Of a DNA stretch of 64,000 bases, positions 47,076-56,025 are shown piece by piece. The DNA lies in assembly GCA_963841815.1 (NCBI GenBank), contig CAWJEE010000007.1:118608-182607 (forward strand), read 5' to 3'. The position numbers and the translations under genes were made by a program. The number at the start of each line of letters is the position of its first letter. Positions within the stretch are counted from its first letter, which is position 1. Under the pieces are notes generated by a model. It made no database searches. It was not told the origin of the DNA and saw only the letters and a program-made list of their open reading frames with translations. This DNA is from JAOUJD01 sp963841815. Its GTDB lineage: Bacteria; Pseudomonadota; Gammaproteobacteria; Burkholderiales; Burkholderiaceae_F.

Positions 47076-47354
47076 ATGATTCGTTCGTTCGCGTGCGCCG
47101 ATACCGAGTCCTTGTTTCACAGCCGCGCGGTATCCCGCTTTCGCAACATCGAGCGCGTCGCGAGGCGCAAGTTGCTACAGATCCACGCCGCCACGGAACT
47201 CGGCAGCTTGCGCATCCCGCCCGGCAACCAGCTTGAGGCACTGAAAGCCGACCGCAAGGGCCAGCACAGCATCCGCGTCAACGACCAGTGGCGGATCTGC
47301 TTTGTCTGGAAGACCGACGGAGCGCACCGCGTCGAGATCGTGGACTACCACTAG
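47076..47354 (+). CDS. higB: HigB-type (RelE/ParE superfamily) toxin
   Basis: A 92-residue protein with the HigB signature: LRIPPGNQLEALKADRKGQHSIRVNDQWRICFVWKTDGAHRVEIVDYH. HigB toxins are ribosome-dependent mRNA interferases. It precedes its antitoxin by 11 bp, the inverted toxin-first order typical of higBA. It lies near the right end of the island, where it could stabilise the element. Confidence 0.93.
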   Translation: MIRSFACADTESLFHSRAVSRFRNIERVARRKLLQIHAATELGSLRIPPGNQLEALKADRKGQHSIRVNDQWRICFVWKTDGAHRVEIVDYH

Positions 47355-47365
47355 GACTTTGAAAC

Positions 47366-47671
47366 ATGGCCAAGTTGCTTGACGAGATTCATCCGGGCGA
47401 GATCCTGCTCGAGGACTTCATGAAGCCCATGGGCATCAGCGCCCGCCAGCTCGCGGCGGACATCGACGTCTCGCCGAGCAGGATCAGCGAACTGGTCAAT
47501 GGCCAGCGCCCCATCACCGCGGATACAGCGCTTCGGCTCGGGTTGTTCTTCGGCATGGAGGCCCGGTTCTGGCTGAACCTGCAGTCCGAGTACGACATCC
47601 GAGTCGCGGACCGGGAACTCCGAGCCAAGCTCTCGCCCAGGATCCGCGTTTTTCAGCCGGTGGCGGGGTGA
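47366..47671 (+). CDS. higA: HigA-type antitoxin
   Basis: A 101-residue helix-turn-helix protein: HPGEILLEDFMKPMGISARQLAADIDVSPSRISELVNGQRPITADTALRLGLFFGMEARFWLNLQSEYDI. It binds HigB and represses the operon. Intact. Confidence 0.95.
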   Translation: MAKLLDEIHPGEILLEDFMKPMGISARQLAADIDVSPSRISELVNGQRPITADTALRLGLFFGMEARFWLNLQSEYDIRVADRELRAKLSPRIRVFQPVAG

Positions 47672-47763
47672 CGCTCCGCGTTCAAGGCCTTTCCTGACCG
47701 TTTGGCGAGAGACGGAGCGCTACCAATGGGTCGGGCGCGCGTCCTCAGGGCGCTTCCCCAAGC

Positions 47764-47995
47764 TGACGGTAAAAATGCGGCCTGAGAAGTGAGGCGCGAC
47801 AATCACTTACGGTGTTTGATGCATCTTGAGTTCGGGCGCGCTCCGAGGGTCACGTCGAGGCGCGATGAAGCGTTCACGAGCGCCCCAGGAGTCGATAGAC
47901 CTCGATAGATCTCGAAAGGTCGCTTTCGGCCGAATCGCCCGCAAACCCGCGCCAATGCTGGTGCTCCGCACTTTGACGGTAAAAATGACGGTAAA
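47764..47995 (+). repeat. TGACGGTAAA decamer cluster, right end
   Basis: Three exact plus-strand copies start at 47764, 47974 and 47986. The last two are spaced 12 bp as at the left end. The array ends 61 bp before the exact attR core. Confidence 0.75.
47893..47914 (-). repeat. Island-end inverted repeat, right copy
   Basis: CGATAGACCTCGATAGATCT and two further bases. This is the reverse complement of 26287-26308 with one mismatch. Confidence 0.75.
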
Positions 47996-48049
47996 TTTCT
48001 GCGGATCAGCCTCAGGTGCATTACAAATCAACAGCTTATAAGGCTCGTT

Positions 48050-48069
48050 GATGATCGAGTGGGAGTAGG
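48050..48069 (+). repeat. attR-like direct repeat (displaced guaA end)
   Basis: GATGATCGAGTGGGAGTAGG, two mismatches from 26192-26211. It encodes Ile-Glu-Trp-Glu-stop in the same phase as guaA although no guaA precedes it, so it marks the right border of the insertion. Confidence 0.82.
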
Positions 48070-48143
48070 CGGGCACCGGCCGGGGCATTGTGCGGGACTT
48101 CGTCGCCGCAATGCGCCGAGCTCGCACGGAAGCCCGACGGCGG

Positions 48144-48686
48144 CTAGCGCCAGAACTGCACCCGCTCGCTCCGGGTGAGCTTCTTGTAGCGCTCGGCATC
48201 GCCCGCGATGCCGCCGGGATATTTGCGCGCCAGTTCCCGGAACATGCCGACGCGCTCCACATCGGTCATGAGCTTCCGCAGGGTCGGCGAGTGGGAGCCG
48301 AACAGGTAGTCCTGCGTGGAGCGGGGCACGGCCATGTTGTTGGCCAGAACCGCGAGCCGCTCGTCCTCGAGCAGCATGAGGTGGAAGCGGGCCTGGGACT
48401 CGGCGTCGTTCAGGTCCCGCTGCATCGTGCCCGTCTCGATGGCCGCGAGGTTCCGGGTGAGGTAGCCGTTGTCGGCGAAGAGGCGCTGATGAACCTGGTT
48501 GAAGCGCGAGATGTTCTCGATCCGCCGATTGCGGTTCTGAGACCAGGTGTTGACGATGAAGTCGAGGAGCGCGACCGGCGCCGCGATCACCGTGGCGCAG
48601 TTGCGAAGTTCGTCGCTGGAAATCTGGAGCGCTCCCGTTCGTCGCCGGCCGACGCGCCGACACCATTCCGGACAGACGCTCGTCAC
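48144..48686 (-). CDS. Hypothetical protein with N-terminal hydrophobic helix
   Basis: About 180 residues if it starts at the GTG at 48686. The core reads DELRNCATVIAAPVALLDFIVNTWSQNRNRRIENISRFNQVHQRLFADNGYLTRNLAAIE, then RSTQDYLFGSHSPTLRKLMTDVERVGMFRELARKYPGG. It appears to be one membrane-associated helix followed by an alpha-helical domain. I do not recognise the family and the start is uncertain. It is the first backbone gene after the island. Confidence 0.6.
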   Translation of the reverse strand: MTSVCPEWCRRVGRRRTGALQISSDELRNCATVIAAPVALLDFIVNTWSQNRNRRIENISRFNQVHQRLFADNGYLTRNLAAIETGTMQRDLNDAESQARFHLMLLEDERLAVLANNMAVPRSTQDYLFGSHSPTLRKLMTDVERVGMFRELARKYPGGIAGDAERYKKLTRSERVQFWR

Positions 48687-48824
48687 TGCTCGGGTGGGTG
48701 TGAGGCCTAGCGGGCGAGGCCGCCCGGGCGAGTGGACCGGGAACTCTAGAATGCGCGGCTGGCTCCGGGCCAGCAGATGCGATGTCCGTCGCATCCCGAC
48801 TCCCGGACGTGATGAGAGGTGACC

Positions 48825-49736
48825 ATGGCTGCAACCAGGCGCGATTTGCGGTGTGCCGTCGCATTGCTGACTGTTCTCGGACTCGGCGTGGCGGCGCCGC
48901 TGCGCGCCCAAGACTCCGGCTGGAGATCGTTCGTATCGGTCTCGCCGGTCTTTGAGGACGCGAGCCTGGACGCTGGCGGCGACGCGAGTGTCGGCGGGGT
49001 CATCCTGCGGCTCGGGACGTCGCGCGAGATCGGCGGCGGCACGCGCGCCGGGGTCGCCGTGAATTACGACTACTTCGATTATTCCTTTGACAACCCGGTT
49101 GCCTTCGGCGGGGTGGCGCCCTGGGGCAAGCTGTACCGCTACGGCGTGTCGACGCCCGTTTCGTTCACGATGGGGGAAGGCTGGGTGCTCGGCATCACTC
49201 CGTCGTTCGACTGGTTCAAGGAGAACGGCGCTTCGTCGAGCGATGCGCTGGCCTGGGGAGCCACGATGACGGCGGTAAAGGTTTTCGCGGACGGCAACCA
49301 GCTCGGGCTGGGTCTTGCCGCCTTCGACCGCATCGAGGAGACCAGCGTCTTTCCGTTCCCCATCGTCAACTGGCGATTCAACCGCAACTGGCGGTTGATC
49401 AATCCGCTTGCCGCCGGGCCGACCGGTCCGGCCGGCCTGGAGCTTAACTACGAGTTCGACAGCGGCTGGGCGCTGGGCTTGGGAGCGGCCTGGCGCAAGA
49501 CGCGCTTCCGCCTGAGCGACAGCGGCTCGGTGGCCGGTGGTGTCGGCGAGATTTCCGGGGCGCCGATCTTCCTTCGCGCGAGGCTGGACCTCGGGCGCTC
49601 TTCGACCCTGAACCTCTATGGCGGCGTCATCGCGGCCGGCAACCTGCGTGTGGAGGGTCCCTCGGGCAACCTGGTACGCGAGGACGACTTCGACCTGGCG
49701 CCGCTGGTCGGCTTCAACTTCGTCAGCCGATTCTGA
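48825..49736 (+). CDS. Outer-membrane beta-barrel protein (DUF6268-like)
   Basis: A 303-residue exported barrel with signal peptide LRCAVALLTVLGLGVAAPLRAQ. It has alternating strands such as GVAVNYDYFDYSFDN, VSTPVSFTMGEGWVLGITPSFDWF and LELNYEFDSGWALGLGAAWRKTRFRL, and ends in Phe (FNFVSRF), the outer-membrane assembly signal. A GTG two codons upstream is an alternative start. Function unknown. Confidence 0.78.
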   Translation: MAATRRDLRCAVALLTVLGLGVAAPLRAQDSGWRSFVSVSPVFEDASLDAGGDASVGGVILRLGTSREIGGGTRAGVAVNYDYFDYSFDNPVAFGGVAPWGKLYRYGVSTPVSFTMGEGWVLGITPSFDWFKENGASSSDALAWGATMTAVKVFADGNQLGLGLAAFDRIEETSVFPFPIVNWRFNRNWRLINPLAAGPTGPAGLELNYEFDSGWALGLGAAWRKTRFRLSDSGSVAGGVGEISGAPIFLRARLDLGRSSTLNLYGGVIAAGNLRVEGPSGNLVREDDFDLAPLVGFNFVSRF

Positions 49737-49858
49737 TGCGCTGACGGCGCGCGTCGCCCGGTTGCGCGCCGCGCAGATCGGAGTGTCGATCCCTCTCGTC
49801 TCGGACGGCTCCGGGGCGAGGCCGCCGCACTGATCGCCGGCGCGTCAAGCGTCGTGCG

Positions 49859-51193
49859 TCACTCCTCGCGTTTCGGGGGAGTCGCGCCGCTCGTGGACGA
49901 ATCCGGTTCGGCCGAGCGTCGGGTCCTGGACTGGATGGCGATGATCACCGGGACGAGAACCGAAGCGACGATGCCGGCGGCGAAACCGTTGTTGTAAAGG
50001 TTCAGGCCGGCATGCAGCGGGCCCACCGTCAGCGCGGCGGACGAGTGCACGAATCCGGCCACCACACCCCAGTGCCACCCGAAGCGACCGGCAATCGGCG
50101 CCAGCGTCGTCCCGAAGAGCGCGGCGAGCAGGATCGATGGATCGTCCACGTTCCACGGTTTCGCCAGTGAACCCAGGAACACGCCCGCCATGATCGGCAC
50201 GATGTTGCGCGGGTGCTTGCCGAACGCCGCGAACCCGACGATCGTGAAGATCGCGCCGATCACAGGGCCGTTCAGGTCGCCGCCCACGACCAGGATGTAG
50301 GCCATGGCGATCGCGCCGCACAGTCCCATGTTGGCGAACGTCGGGCCGATGCCGGCGATGGCGATGAAGTCGGTGGGCGCCTGGCCAGTGGTGGCGATCA
50401 CCTTCTTCAGCCCGGACGGCACGCCCCGGTCGTAGGCGAACCCGACGCCGACCATGGAGGCGAAGACGAGCGCGAGGAACGACCCGAGCAGGAGGTTGTT
50501 CCCGGTCGTCCAGATGAACACCGGGTCGGGCACGAATCCGTACGACTTGTACAGCGCGACCACCAGCGTGCCGACGAGGCCGGCGGTGAAGCCCATGTTG
50601 TACAGGCTGAAGCCCATGTGGGCCTTGGCGAGCTGCGCTGCGGCCGGCGCCAGGACGAAGCCGATGACGAGGCCGGTGCCGAAGGCAAGCGGCACGCTGA
50701 CGGCGGCGGTCAGGGTGGCGCTGAACAGGATCTCGGAGAAGATCGGCGCCAGTGCAACGCCGAAGAACGCGGTGTTGATGTTGGTCGCGAACGTCTCGCC
50801 CCTGAAGCGCGAGTAGAGAGCGACGCCGAGGACGATGGGCCAGACGTTCAGCAGGTTCTTCCCGAACAGCGCGAAGCCGAGCACCAGGAACAGGCAGGCG
50901 ACCGACGCCCCGGTCATCTTCGCGCCGGTCCGGTCGTAGATGAAGCATGCGCAGAGGGTGAGGAGGCCGGCGTTGACGCAGCCGGCGCCGATCCCGCCGA
51001 TGCCGAAGTAATCGGTGAGCAGGGTGTCGCGCGACGTGGTGATGGCAACCAGGCCCTTCGCGACGGCGGCCGGGCCGTCGACCGCGAATCCGAACACGAT
51101 GAACGCCAGCGCGTACCCGGCAATCAGCAGCAGGATCGCCCTGTCCGACACCTGCTCCGGATTCGTGTTGCGGATGGCTGCTTCGTCGGTCAT
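49859..51193 (-). CDS. DUF1576 polytopic membrane protein
   Basis: A 444-residue protein with about 12 transmembrane segments and an internal duplication: AHMGFSLYNMGFTAGLVGTLVVAL in the middle and PLHAGLNLYNNGFAAGIVASVLVPV at the end. It matches the DUF1576 family of putative transporters. It is divergent from the urease operon. ATG at 51193 is preferred over an upstream extension. Confidence 0.82.
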   Translation of the reverse strand: MTDEAAIRNTNPEQVSDRAILLLIAGYALAFIVFGFAVDGPAAVAKGLVAITTSRDTLLTDYFGIGGIGAGCVNAGLLTLCACFIYDRTGAKMTGASVACLFLVLGFALFGKNLLNVWPIVLGVALYSRFRGETFATNINTAFFGVALAPIFSEILFSATLTAAVSVPLAFGTGLVIGFVLAPAAAQLAKAHMGFSLYNMGFTAGLVGTLVVALYKSYGFVPDPVFIWTTGNNLLLGSFLALVFASMVGVGFAYDRGVPSGLKKVIATTGQAPTDFIAIAGIGPTFANMGLCGAIAMAYILVVGGDLNGPVIGAIFTIVGFAAFGKHPRNIVPIMAGVFLGSLAKPWNVDDPSILLAALFGTTLAPIAGRFGWHWGVVAGFVHSSAALTVGPLHAGLNLYNNGFAAGIVASVLVPVIIAIQSRTRRSAEPDSSTSGATPPKREE

Positions 51194-51258
51194 CTGTGGG
51201 CTTCGTCCGCCAGCGAAGTTCGCTATTGGCGTGCCGGCCAACCAGCACTACTTTTTGC

Positions 51259-51268
51259 GGGGGGGGGG
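51259..51268. repeat. G10 homopolymer in the urease upstream region
   Basis: Ten consecutive G in the 151-bp gap between the DUF1576 gene and ureA. It could vary in length and affect promoter spacing, or be miscounted. Confidence 0.7.
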
Positions 51269-51344
51269 CGAATCAGTACTTTACCGGACCGGTCTCGGCG
51301 GGCATCATCTCCCGTCGGCTCGCCGCCCAAGAAGAGGAACCTTC

Positions 51345-51647
51345 ATGCAACTCACGCCCAGGGAGTTCGACAAACTCATCGTCTACATGCTGGCCGAGGT
51401 CGCGCTCAAGCGCAAGGCAAAGGGCATCAAGCTCAACTACCCTGAGGCCGTCGCCGTCATTTCGGCGGCCGCCCTCGACGGCGCGCGCGCCGGGAAGACG
51501 ATCGAGGAAGTCACGAAGGAAGCGCGCGGCGCGCTCACCAAGGCCGACGTGATGGACGGCGTCGCCGACCTGATTCCGATGGTGCAGATCGAGGCGGTGT
51601 TCACCGATGGCAGCCGCCTCGTGACAGTTCACACGCCGATCCAATGA
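51345..51647 (+). CDS. ureA: Urease gamma subunit
   Basis: UreA, 100 residues and intact, is the small subunit of nickel urease, which hydrolyses urea to ammonia and carbamate. MQLTPREFDKLIVYMLAEVALKRKAKGIKLNYPEAVAVIS and VPM-type DGVADLIPMVQIEAVFTDGSRLVTVH are diagnostic. GAGGAA precedes the ATG. It is first in a ureABCEFGD-transporter cluster. Confidence 0.97.
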   Translation: MQLTPREFDKLIVYMLAEVALKRKAKGIKLNYPEAVAVISAAALDGARAGKTIEEVTKEARGALTKADVMDGVADLIPMVQIEAVFTDGSRLVTVHTPIQ

Positions 51648-51670
51648 AGCCGGCGAGAGGAGCGTAATCC

Positions 51671-52123
51671 ATGGCAGCCCTCAAGAGTTTTCCCAGCCTC
51701 GCGCCCGACGTCGATCCGGCCACGGCCAAGGTGCCCGTTGGCGGCTACGTCTGCCGCAAGGAAGCCGTCTCGTTTCACGAGAAACTCGCGGTCACCACCC
51801 TGAAGGTGCGCAACACCGGCGACCGCCCCGTGCAGGTCGGCTCGCACTTCCACTTCTTCGAGGTCAACCGCGCGCTCGAGTTCGATCGCGCCGCCGCCTT
51901 CGGGCAGCACCTGAACATCCCGGCGTCGACCGCGATCCGGTTCGAGCCGGGCGACGAGCGCGAGGTGAACCTGGTGCCCTACCTCGGCAAGCGCGCCGTG
52001 TACGGCTTCAACAACCTGGTCGATGGCGCCACCGCCGGCAAGACCGCCGAGGCGCGCAAGACGAAGGCGGTCGCGCTGGCCGCGAAGCGCGGCTTCCGCT
52101 CGCCGGCCGCGAAGAAGCGCTGA
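51671..52123 (+). CDS. ureB: Urease beta subunit
   Basis: UreB, 150 residues, carries the conserved core VPVGGYVCRKEAVSFHEK, RPVQVGSHFHFFEVNRALEFDRAAAFG and VYGFNNLVDG. It has about 20 extra residues at the N-terminus and a basic Ala/Lys-rich tail compared with the shortest family members. Intact. Confidence 0.96.
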   Translation: MAALKSFPSLAPDVDPATAKVPVGGYVCRKEAVSFHEKLAVTTLKVRNTGDRPVQVGSHFHFFEVNRALEFDRAAAFGQHLNIPASTAIRFEPGDEREVNLVPYLGKRAVYGFNNLVDGATAGKTAEARKTKAVALAAKRGFRSPAAKKR

Positions 52124-52152
52124 GCCGCAGACCTTCCCACGCAAGGACTCCG

Positions 52153-53875
52153 ATGGCAACCATTTCACGCAACGAGTACGTCGGCCTGTTCGGTCCCACC
52201 ACCGGCGACCGCATCCGTCTCGGCGACACCGGCCTGTTCGTCGAGATCGAGCGCGACCTGCGCGGCGCGCCCGGCGACGAGATCGTCTTCGGCGGCGGCA
52301 AGAGCCTGCGCGAAGGCATGGGCATGGACAACCGGATCACGCGCGCGGGCGGCGCGCCCGACCTGGTGATCACCAACGTGACGATCATCGACGCCGTGCT
52401 CGGCGTGGTGAAGGCGGACGTCGGCATCAAGGACGGGCGCATCTGCGGCATCGGCAAGGCCGGCAACCCGCAGGTGATGGACGGCGTCACGCCCGGCCTG
52501 GAGTGCGGCCTCGCCACCGACGCGATCTCGGGCGCGCACCTGATCCTGACCGCCGCCGGCATCGACAGCCACATCCACTTCATCTCGCCGCAGCAGGCGT
52601 ATGCGGCGCTGTCGAACGGCACCACCACCCTGATCGGCGGCGGCACCGGACCTTCGGACGGCTCGAACGCGACGACGGTCACTCCGGGGCCGGGAAACAT
52701 CCGGACGATGCTGCGCGCCTTCGAGGGCTGGCCGGTCAACGTCGGCATCCTCGGCAAGGGCCACGGGCACGGCAAGGCGGCGCTCGTCGAGCAGGTCGAG
52801 GCCGGCGCCGTCGGCTTCAAGTGCCACGAGGACTGGGGCACCACGCCGGCGGTGCTGCGCTCGGCGCTCACCGTCGCCGACGAGATGGACGTGCAGGTGT
52901 GCATCCACACCGACACGCTCAACGAGTCCGGCTTCGTCGAGGACACGATCGCGGCGTTCGAGGGACGGACCGTCCACTCGTTCCACACCGAGGGGTCGGG
53001 CGGCGGGCCACGCGCCGGACATCATCAGGATCTCGGGGCTGCCGAACGTGCTGCCCGCGTCGACCAATCCGACGCTCCCCTACGGCATCAACTCGCAGGC
53101 GGAGCTCTACGACATGATCATGGTGTGCCACCACCTCAGCCCCGACATCCCGTCGGACGTGGCGTTCACCGAGAGCCGCATCCGCGCCGAGACGATCGCC
53201 GCCGAGAACGTGCTGCACGACCTCGGCGTGATCTCGATGATGTCGAGCGACTCGCAGGCCATGGGCCGGATCGGCGAGTGCTGGCTGCGCACGATCCAGA
53301 CCGCTGACGCCATGAAGACCGGGCGCGGCAAGCTGCCGGAGGACGCGAAGGGCAACGACAACTTCCGCGTCCTGCGCTACGTGGCGAAGATCACCATCAA
53401 CCCGGCGATCGCGCACGGCATCTCGCACGTGCTCGGCTCGGTCGAGGTCGGCAAGGTCGCCGACCTGGTGCTGTGGGAGCCCGCCTTCTTCGGCGCCAAG
53501 CCGAAGCTCGTGCTGAAGAACGGCGTCATCAGCTGGTCGCTGATGGGCGACCCTAACGCGTCGTTGCCGACGCCGCAGCCGGTCTACTACCGGCCGATGT
53601 TCGGGGCGTTCGGCAAGGCGCTGGCAGACACGTGCATCACGTTCGTCTCGGCCGCCGCGCACTCGGCGGGCGTCAAGAAGAAGCTGGGGCTGGATCGGCA
53701 GGTGATGGCGATCCGCAACACGCGCAAGGTCGGCAAGCGCGACATGGTTCGCAACTCCGGCACGCCGACCATCGAGGTGAACCCCGAGACGTTCGCCGTC
53801 ACGGTCGACGGCAAGCACGCCACGGTGAAGCCGCTTACGACGGTTTCGCTCAACCAGAAGTACTTCTTCAGCTGA
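52153..53875 (+). pseudogene. ureC: Urease alpha subunit (single frameshift)
   Basis: The catalytic subunit. Nickel ligands are visible: HIH in GIDSHIHFISP, the carbamylated Lys in GFKCHEDWG, His in CIHTDTLNE, and Asp in MSSDSQAMGR. The flap Cys is in MVCHHLSPDIP. One frame jump occurs near 53010 at GGCGGCGGGCCACGC; removing a single G gives GGGHAPDIIR and a continuous protein of about 573 residues. This almost certainly is a consensus error. Confidence 0.93.
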
Positions 53876-53889
53876 CAGGTGGTTTGCAC

Positions 53890-54655
53890 GTGATCCTCGT
53901 CGAAGCCGTACTCGGCAATGCGCACGAACCGGAGTGGGCGGCGCGCCTCGCCGCTGCGACCGTGGATCCGCTCGATCTCGACCACTGGGAGGCGCAGAAG
54001 AACCGCTTCCGCAAGAAGACGAAGAGCGGCGTCGAACTCGCGGTGTCGCTCGACCGCGGCGCATTCATGCGCGACGGCGACGTGCTGGTCTGGGACGCGG
54101 CCGCCGACGCGCGCCGTCGTGGCGCGGATCAGCCTGCGCGACGTGATGATCATCCACCTCGACGCGCTGGCCGGCGAGGCGCCCGATCTCGCGATGCGCA
54201 CCTGCGTCGAACTCGGCCATGCGCTCGGCAACCAGCACTGGCCGGCGCTCGTCAAGGGCGGCCGCGTCTACGTGCCGCTCACGGTCGACCGCAAGGTGAT
54301 GGCGTCGGTCATGAACACGCACCGATTCGAGAGCATCCGCTACGAGTTCGTCGCGGGCGGCGAGATCGTCCCGTACCTGGCGCCGCACGAGTCGCGCCGG
54401 CTCTTCGGCGGAGCCGAAGGCCCGGTGCATACGCACACGCAGGAGGAGTTCGTCGCGGTCGACGGCGAGACCGGCGAGACCTACGGCCGTCCTCCGGTGA
54501 GCACGCCCGCACGCTCGCACGCGGGTTCGCACGCCCATTCAAACGGCCACTCGCACGCTCATTCGCCTGACCAGCCGCACGCGCATTCGCACACACCCCC
54601 GCATACCCACGCGCACACGGACGCCGGTCCGGACAGTCCTCCGCGCCGGAAATGA
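53890..54655 (+). pseudogene. ureE: Urease accessory protein UreE (single frameshift)
   Basis: A nickel-binding chaperone. It begins MILVEAVLGNAHEPEW (GTG start). The jump near 54110 disappears if one base is removed from GACGCGCGCC, giving VVARISLRDVMIIHLDALAG. Then follow GHALGNQHWPALVKGGRVYVPL and a very His-rich C-terminus (HSNGHSHAHSPDQPHAHSH), the nickel store. Its stop overlaps the ureF ATG. Confidence 0.9.
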
Positions 54656-55368
54656 CGACCACACACTCGACAGCGTCGCCGGGTGCCGGCGCGCAGCTGG
54701 GCCGCGCCCTGCAGTTCGGCGACTCGGTGTTTCCGGTCGGCGGGTTCGCGTTCTCCGGCGGCCTGGAGTCGGCGATCCAGAAGCGGGTGGTGACCGACAC
54801 CGACACCTTGCACGCGTTCACGCGCACCGCGCTCGAGCAGGCCGCGATGGGCGACGGCATCGCGCTCGTCTGGGCACATCGCGCCGCGATGGCCGGCGAC
54901 GTGGACGAGGTCGTCCGCATCGACGAGCAGGTCTACGCGCGCAAGCTCTCCGGCGAGATGCGGACGATGACCGTGCGCATGGGCAAGAAGTTCGCCGAGA
55001 TGGGCGCGGAGGTGATCGGCTCGCCGCTGCTGAAGGCGTGGCGCGAGAGGATCGACGCCGGCGCGACGCCCGGCTGCTATCCGGTGTCGCTCGCGATGAA
55101 CTTCGCGGCGCAGGGGCTGCCGGCGCGCGATGCCTTCGTCGTGCACCAGTACGGCGTCGCGGCGATGATCCTGAGCGCCGCGCTGCGGCTGATGAAGATC
55201 AGCCACGTCGACACGCAGCGGATCCTCTACCGGCTCGACGCCGGCGCGGACGCCGAGTACGAGGCCGCGGCCGCGGCGCGGCTCACCGACATGGCCGGTT
55301 TCGCGCCGCTCGCCGAGATCCTCGCAGCGGTACACGTCAAGGCGCACGTGCGCCTGTTCATGAACTGA
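54652..55368 (+). CDS. ureF: Urease accessory protein UreF
   Basis: A 238-residue all-helical accessory protein: LQFGDSVFPVGGFAFSGGLESAIQK, MNFAAQGLPARDAFVVHQYGVAAMILSAALRLMKI. It forms the UreD-UreF-UreG complex that delivers nickel and CO2 to apo-urease. Its start is translationally coupled to ureE. Intact. Confidence 0.95.
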   Translation: MTTTHSTASPGAGAQLGRALQFGDSVFPVGGFAFSGGLESAIQKRVVTDTDTLHAFTRTALEQAAMGDGIALVWAHRAAMAGDVDEVVRIDEQVYARKLSGEMRTMTVRMGKKFAEMGAEVIGSPLLKAWRERIDAGATPGCYPVSLAMNFAAQGLPARDAFVVHQYGVAAMILSAALRLMKISHVDTQRILYRLDAGADAEYEAAAAARLTDMAGFAPLAEILAAVHVKAHVRLFMN

Positions 55369-55380
55369 AGGGGTTGTAAC

Positions 55381-56025
55381 TTGGCTAAGAAGATCACGCG
55401 TATCGGCGTCGGCGGCCCGGTGGGGTCGGGCAAGACCGCCATCGTCGAGGCGATTACGCCGCGCCTGCTCGAGATGGGCATCAAGGTCCTGATCATCACC
55501 AACGACGTGGTGACCACCGAGGACGCGAAGCACGTCCAGCGGACGCTCAAGGGCATCCTGCTCGAGGAGCGCATCCTCGGGGTCGAGACCGGCGCCTGCC
55601 CGCACACGGCGGTGCGCGAGGACCCGAGCATGAACCTCGCGGCGGTCGAGGACATGGAGGCGCGCTTCCCCGACGGCGACGTTGTCCTGATCGAAAGCGG
55701 CGGCGACAACCTGACGCTGACCTTCTCGCCGGCGCTGGTCGATTTCTTCATCTACGTGATCGACGTCGCCGCCGGCGACAAGATCCCCCGCAAGAACGGG
55801 CCCGGCATCTCGCAGTCGGACATCCTCGTCATCAACAAGACCGACCTCGCGCCGTACGTCGGAGCGAGCCTGGAGGTGATGGAACGCGACTCGAAGATGA
55901 TGCGCGGCGACAAGCCGTTCATCTTCACGAACTGCAAGACCGGTGAAGGCATCCCGCAGCTGATCGACCTGATCCGCAGCGACCTGCTGTTCGACCTGAA
56001 GCTGCCGGAGGGGCAGCCGGCGTGA
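55381..56025 (+). CDS. ureG: Urease accessory GTPase UreG
   Basis: A SIMIBI GTPase of 214 residues with P-loop GVGGPVGSGKTAIVE, the metal-binding CPH motif in ETGACPHTAVRED, VLIESGGDNL and NKTDLAPYVG. It energises nickel insertion. The TTG start is supported by the conserved beginning KKITRIGVGGPVG, 12 bp after ureF. Confidence 0.96.
   Translation: MAKKITRIGVGGPVGSGKTAIVEAITPRLLEMGIKVLIITNDVVTTEDAKHVQRTLKGILLEERILGVETGACPHTAVREDPSMNLAAVEDMEARFPDGDVVLIESGGDNLTLTFSPALVDFFIYVIDVAAGDKIPRKNGPGISQSDILVINKTDLAPYVGASLEVMERDSKMMRGDKPFIFTNCKTGEGIPQLIDLIRSDLLFDLKLPEGQPA

Larger units (their letters stand above)
47672..48049. other. Gene-free right end of the island
   Basis: 378 bp after higA without a credible gene, holding the decamers and inverted repeat listed separately. 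Its composition is more A/T-rich than the flanking backbone near 47960-48050. Confidence 0.55.
26199..48069. mobile_element. Genomic island inserted at the guaA 3' end (about 21.9 kb)
   Basis: The region between the two copies of the guaA 3'-end repeat interrupts backbone gene order. It is rich in accessory genes: three types of IS sequence, a HigBA toxin-antitoxin pair, metal and sulfatase genes. The 3' end of guaA is a known hotspot for integrase-driven islands. Both termini carry clustered TGACGGTAAA decamers and an inverted repeat, as expected for a site-specific recombinase substrate. No integrase gene was found inside, so the element is probably immobile unless helped in trans. Confidence 0.8.
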
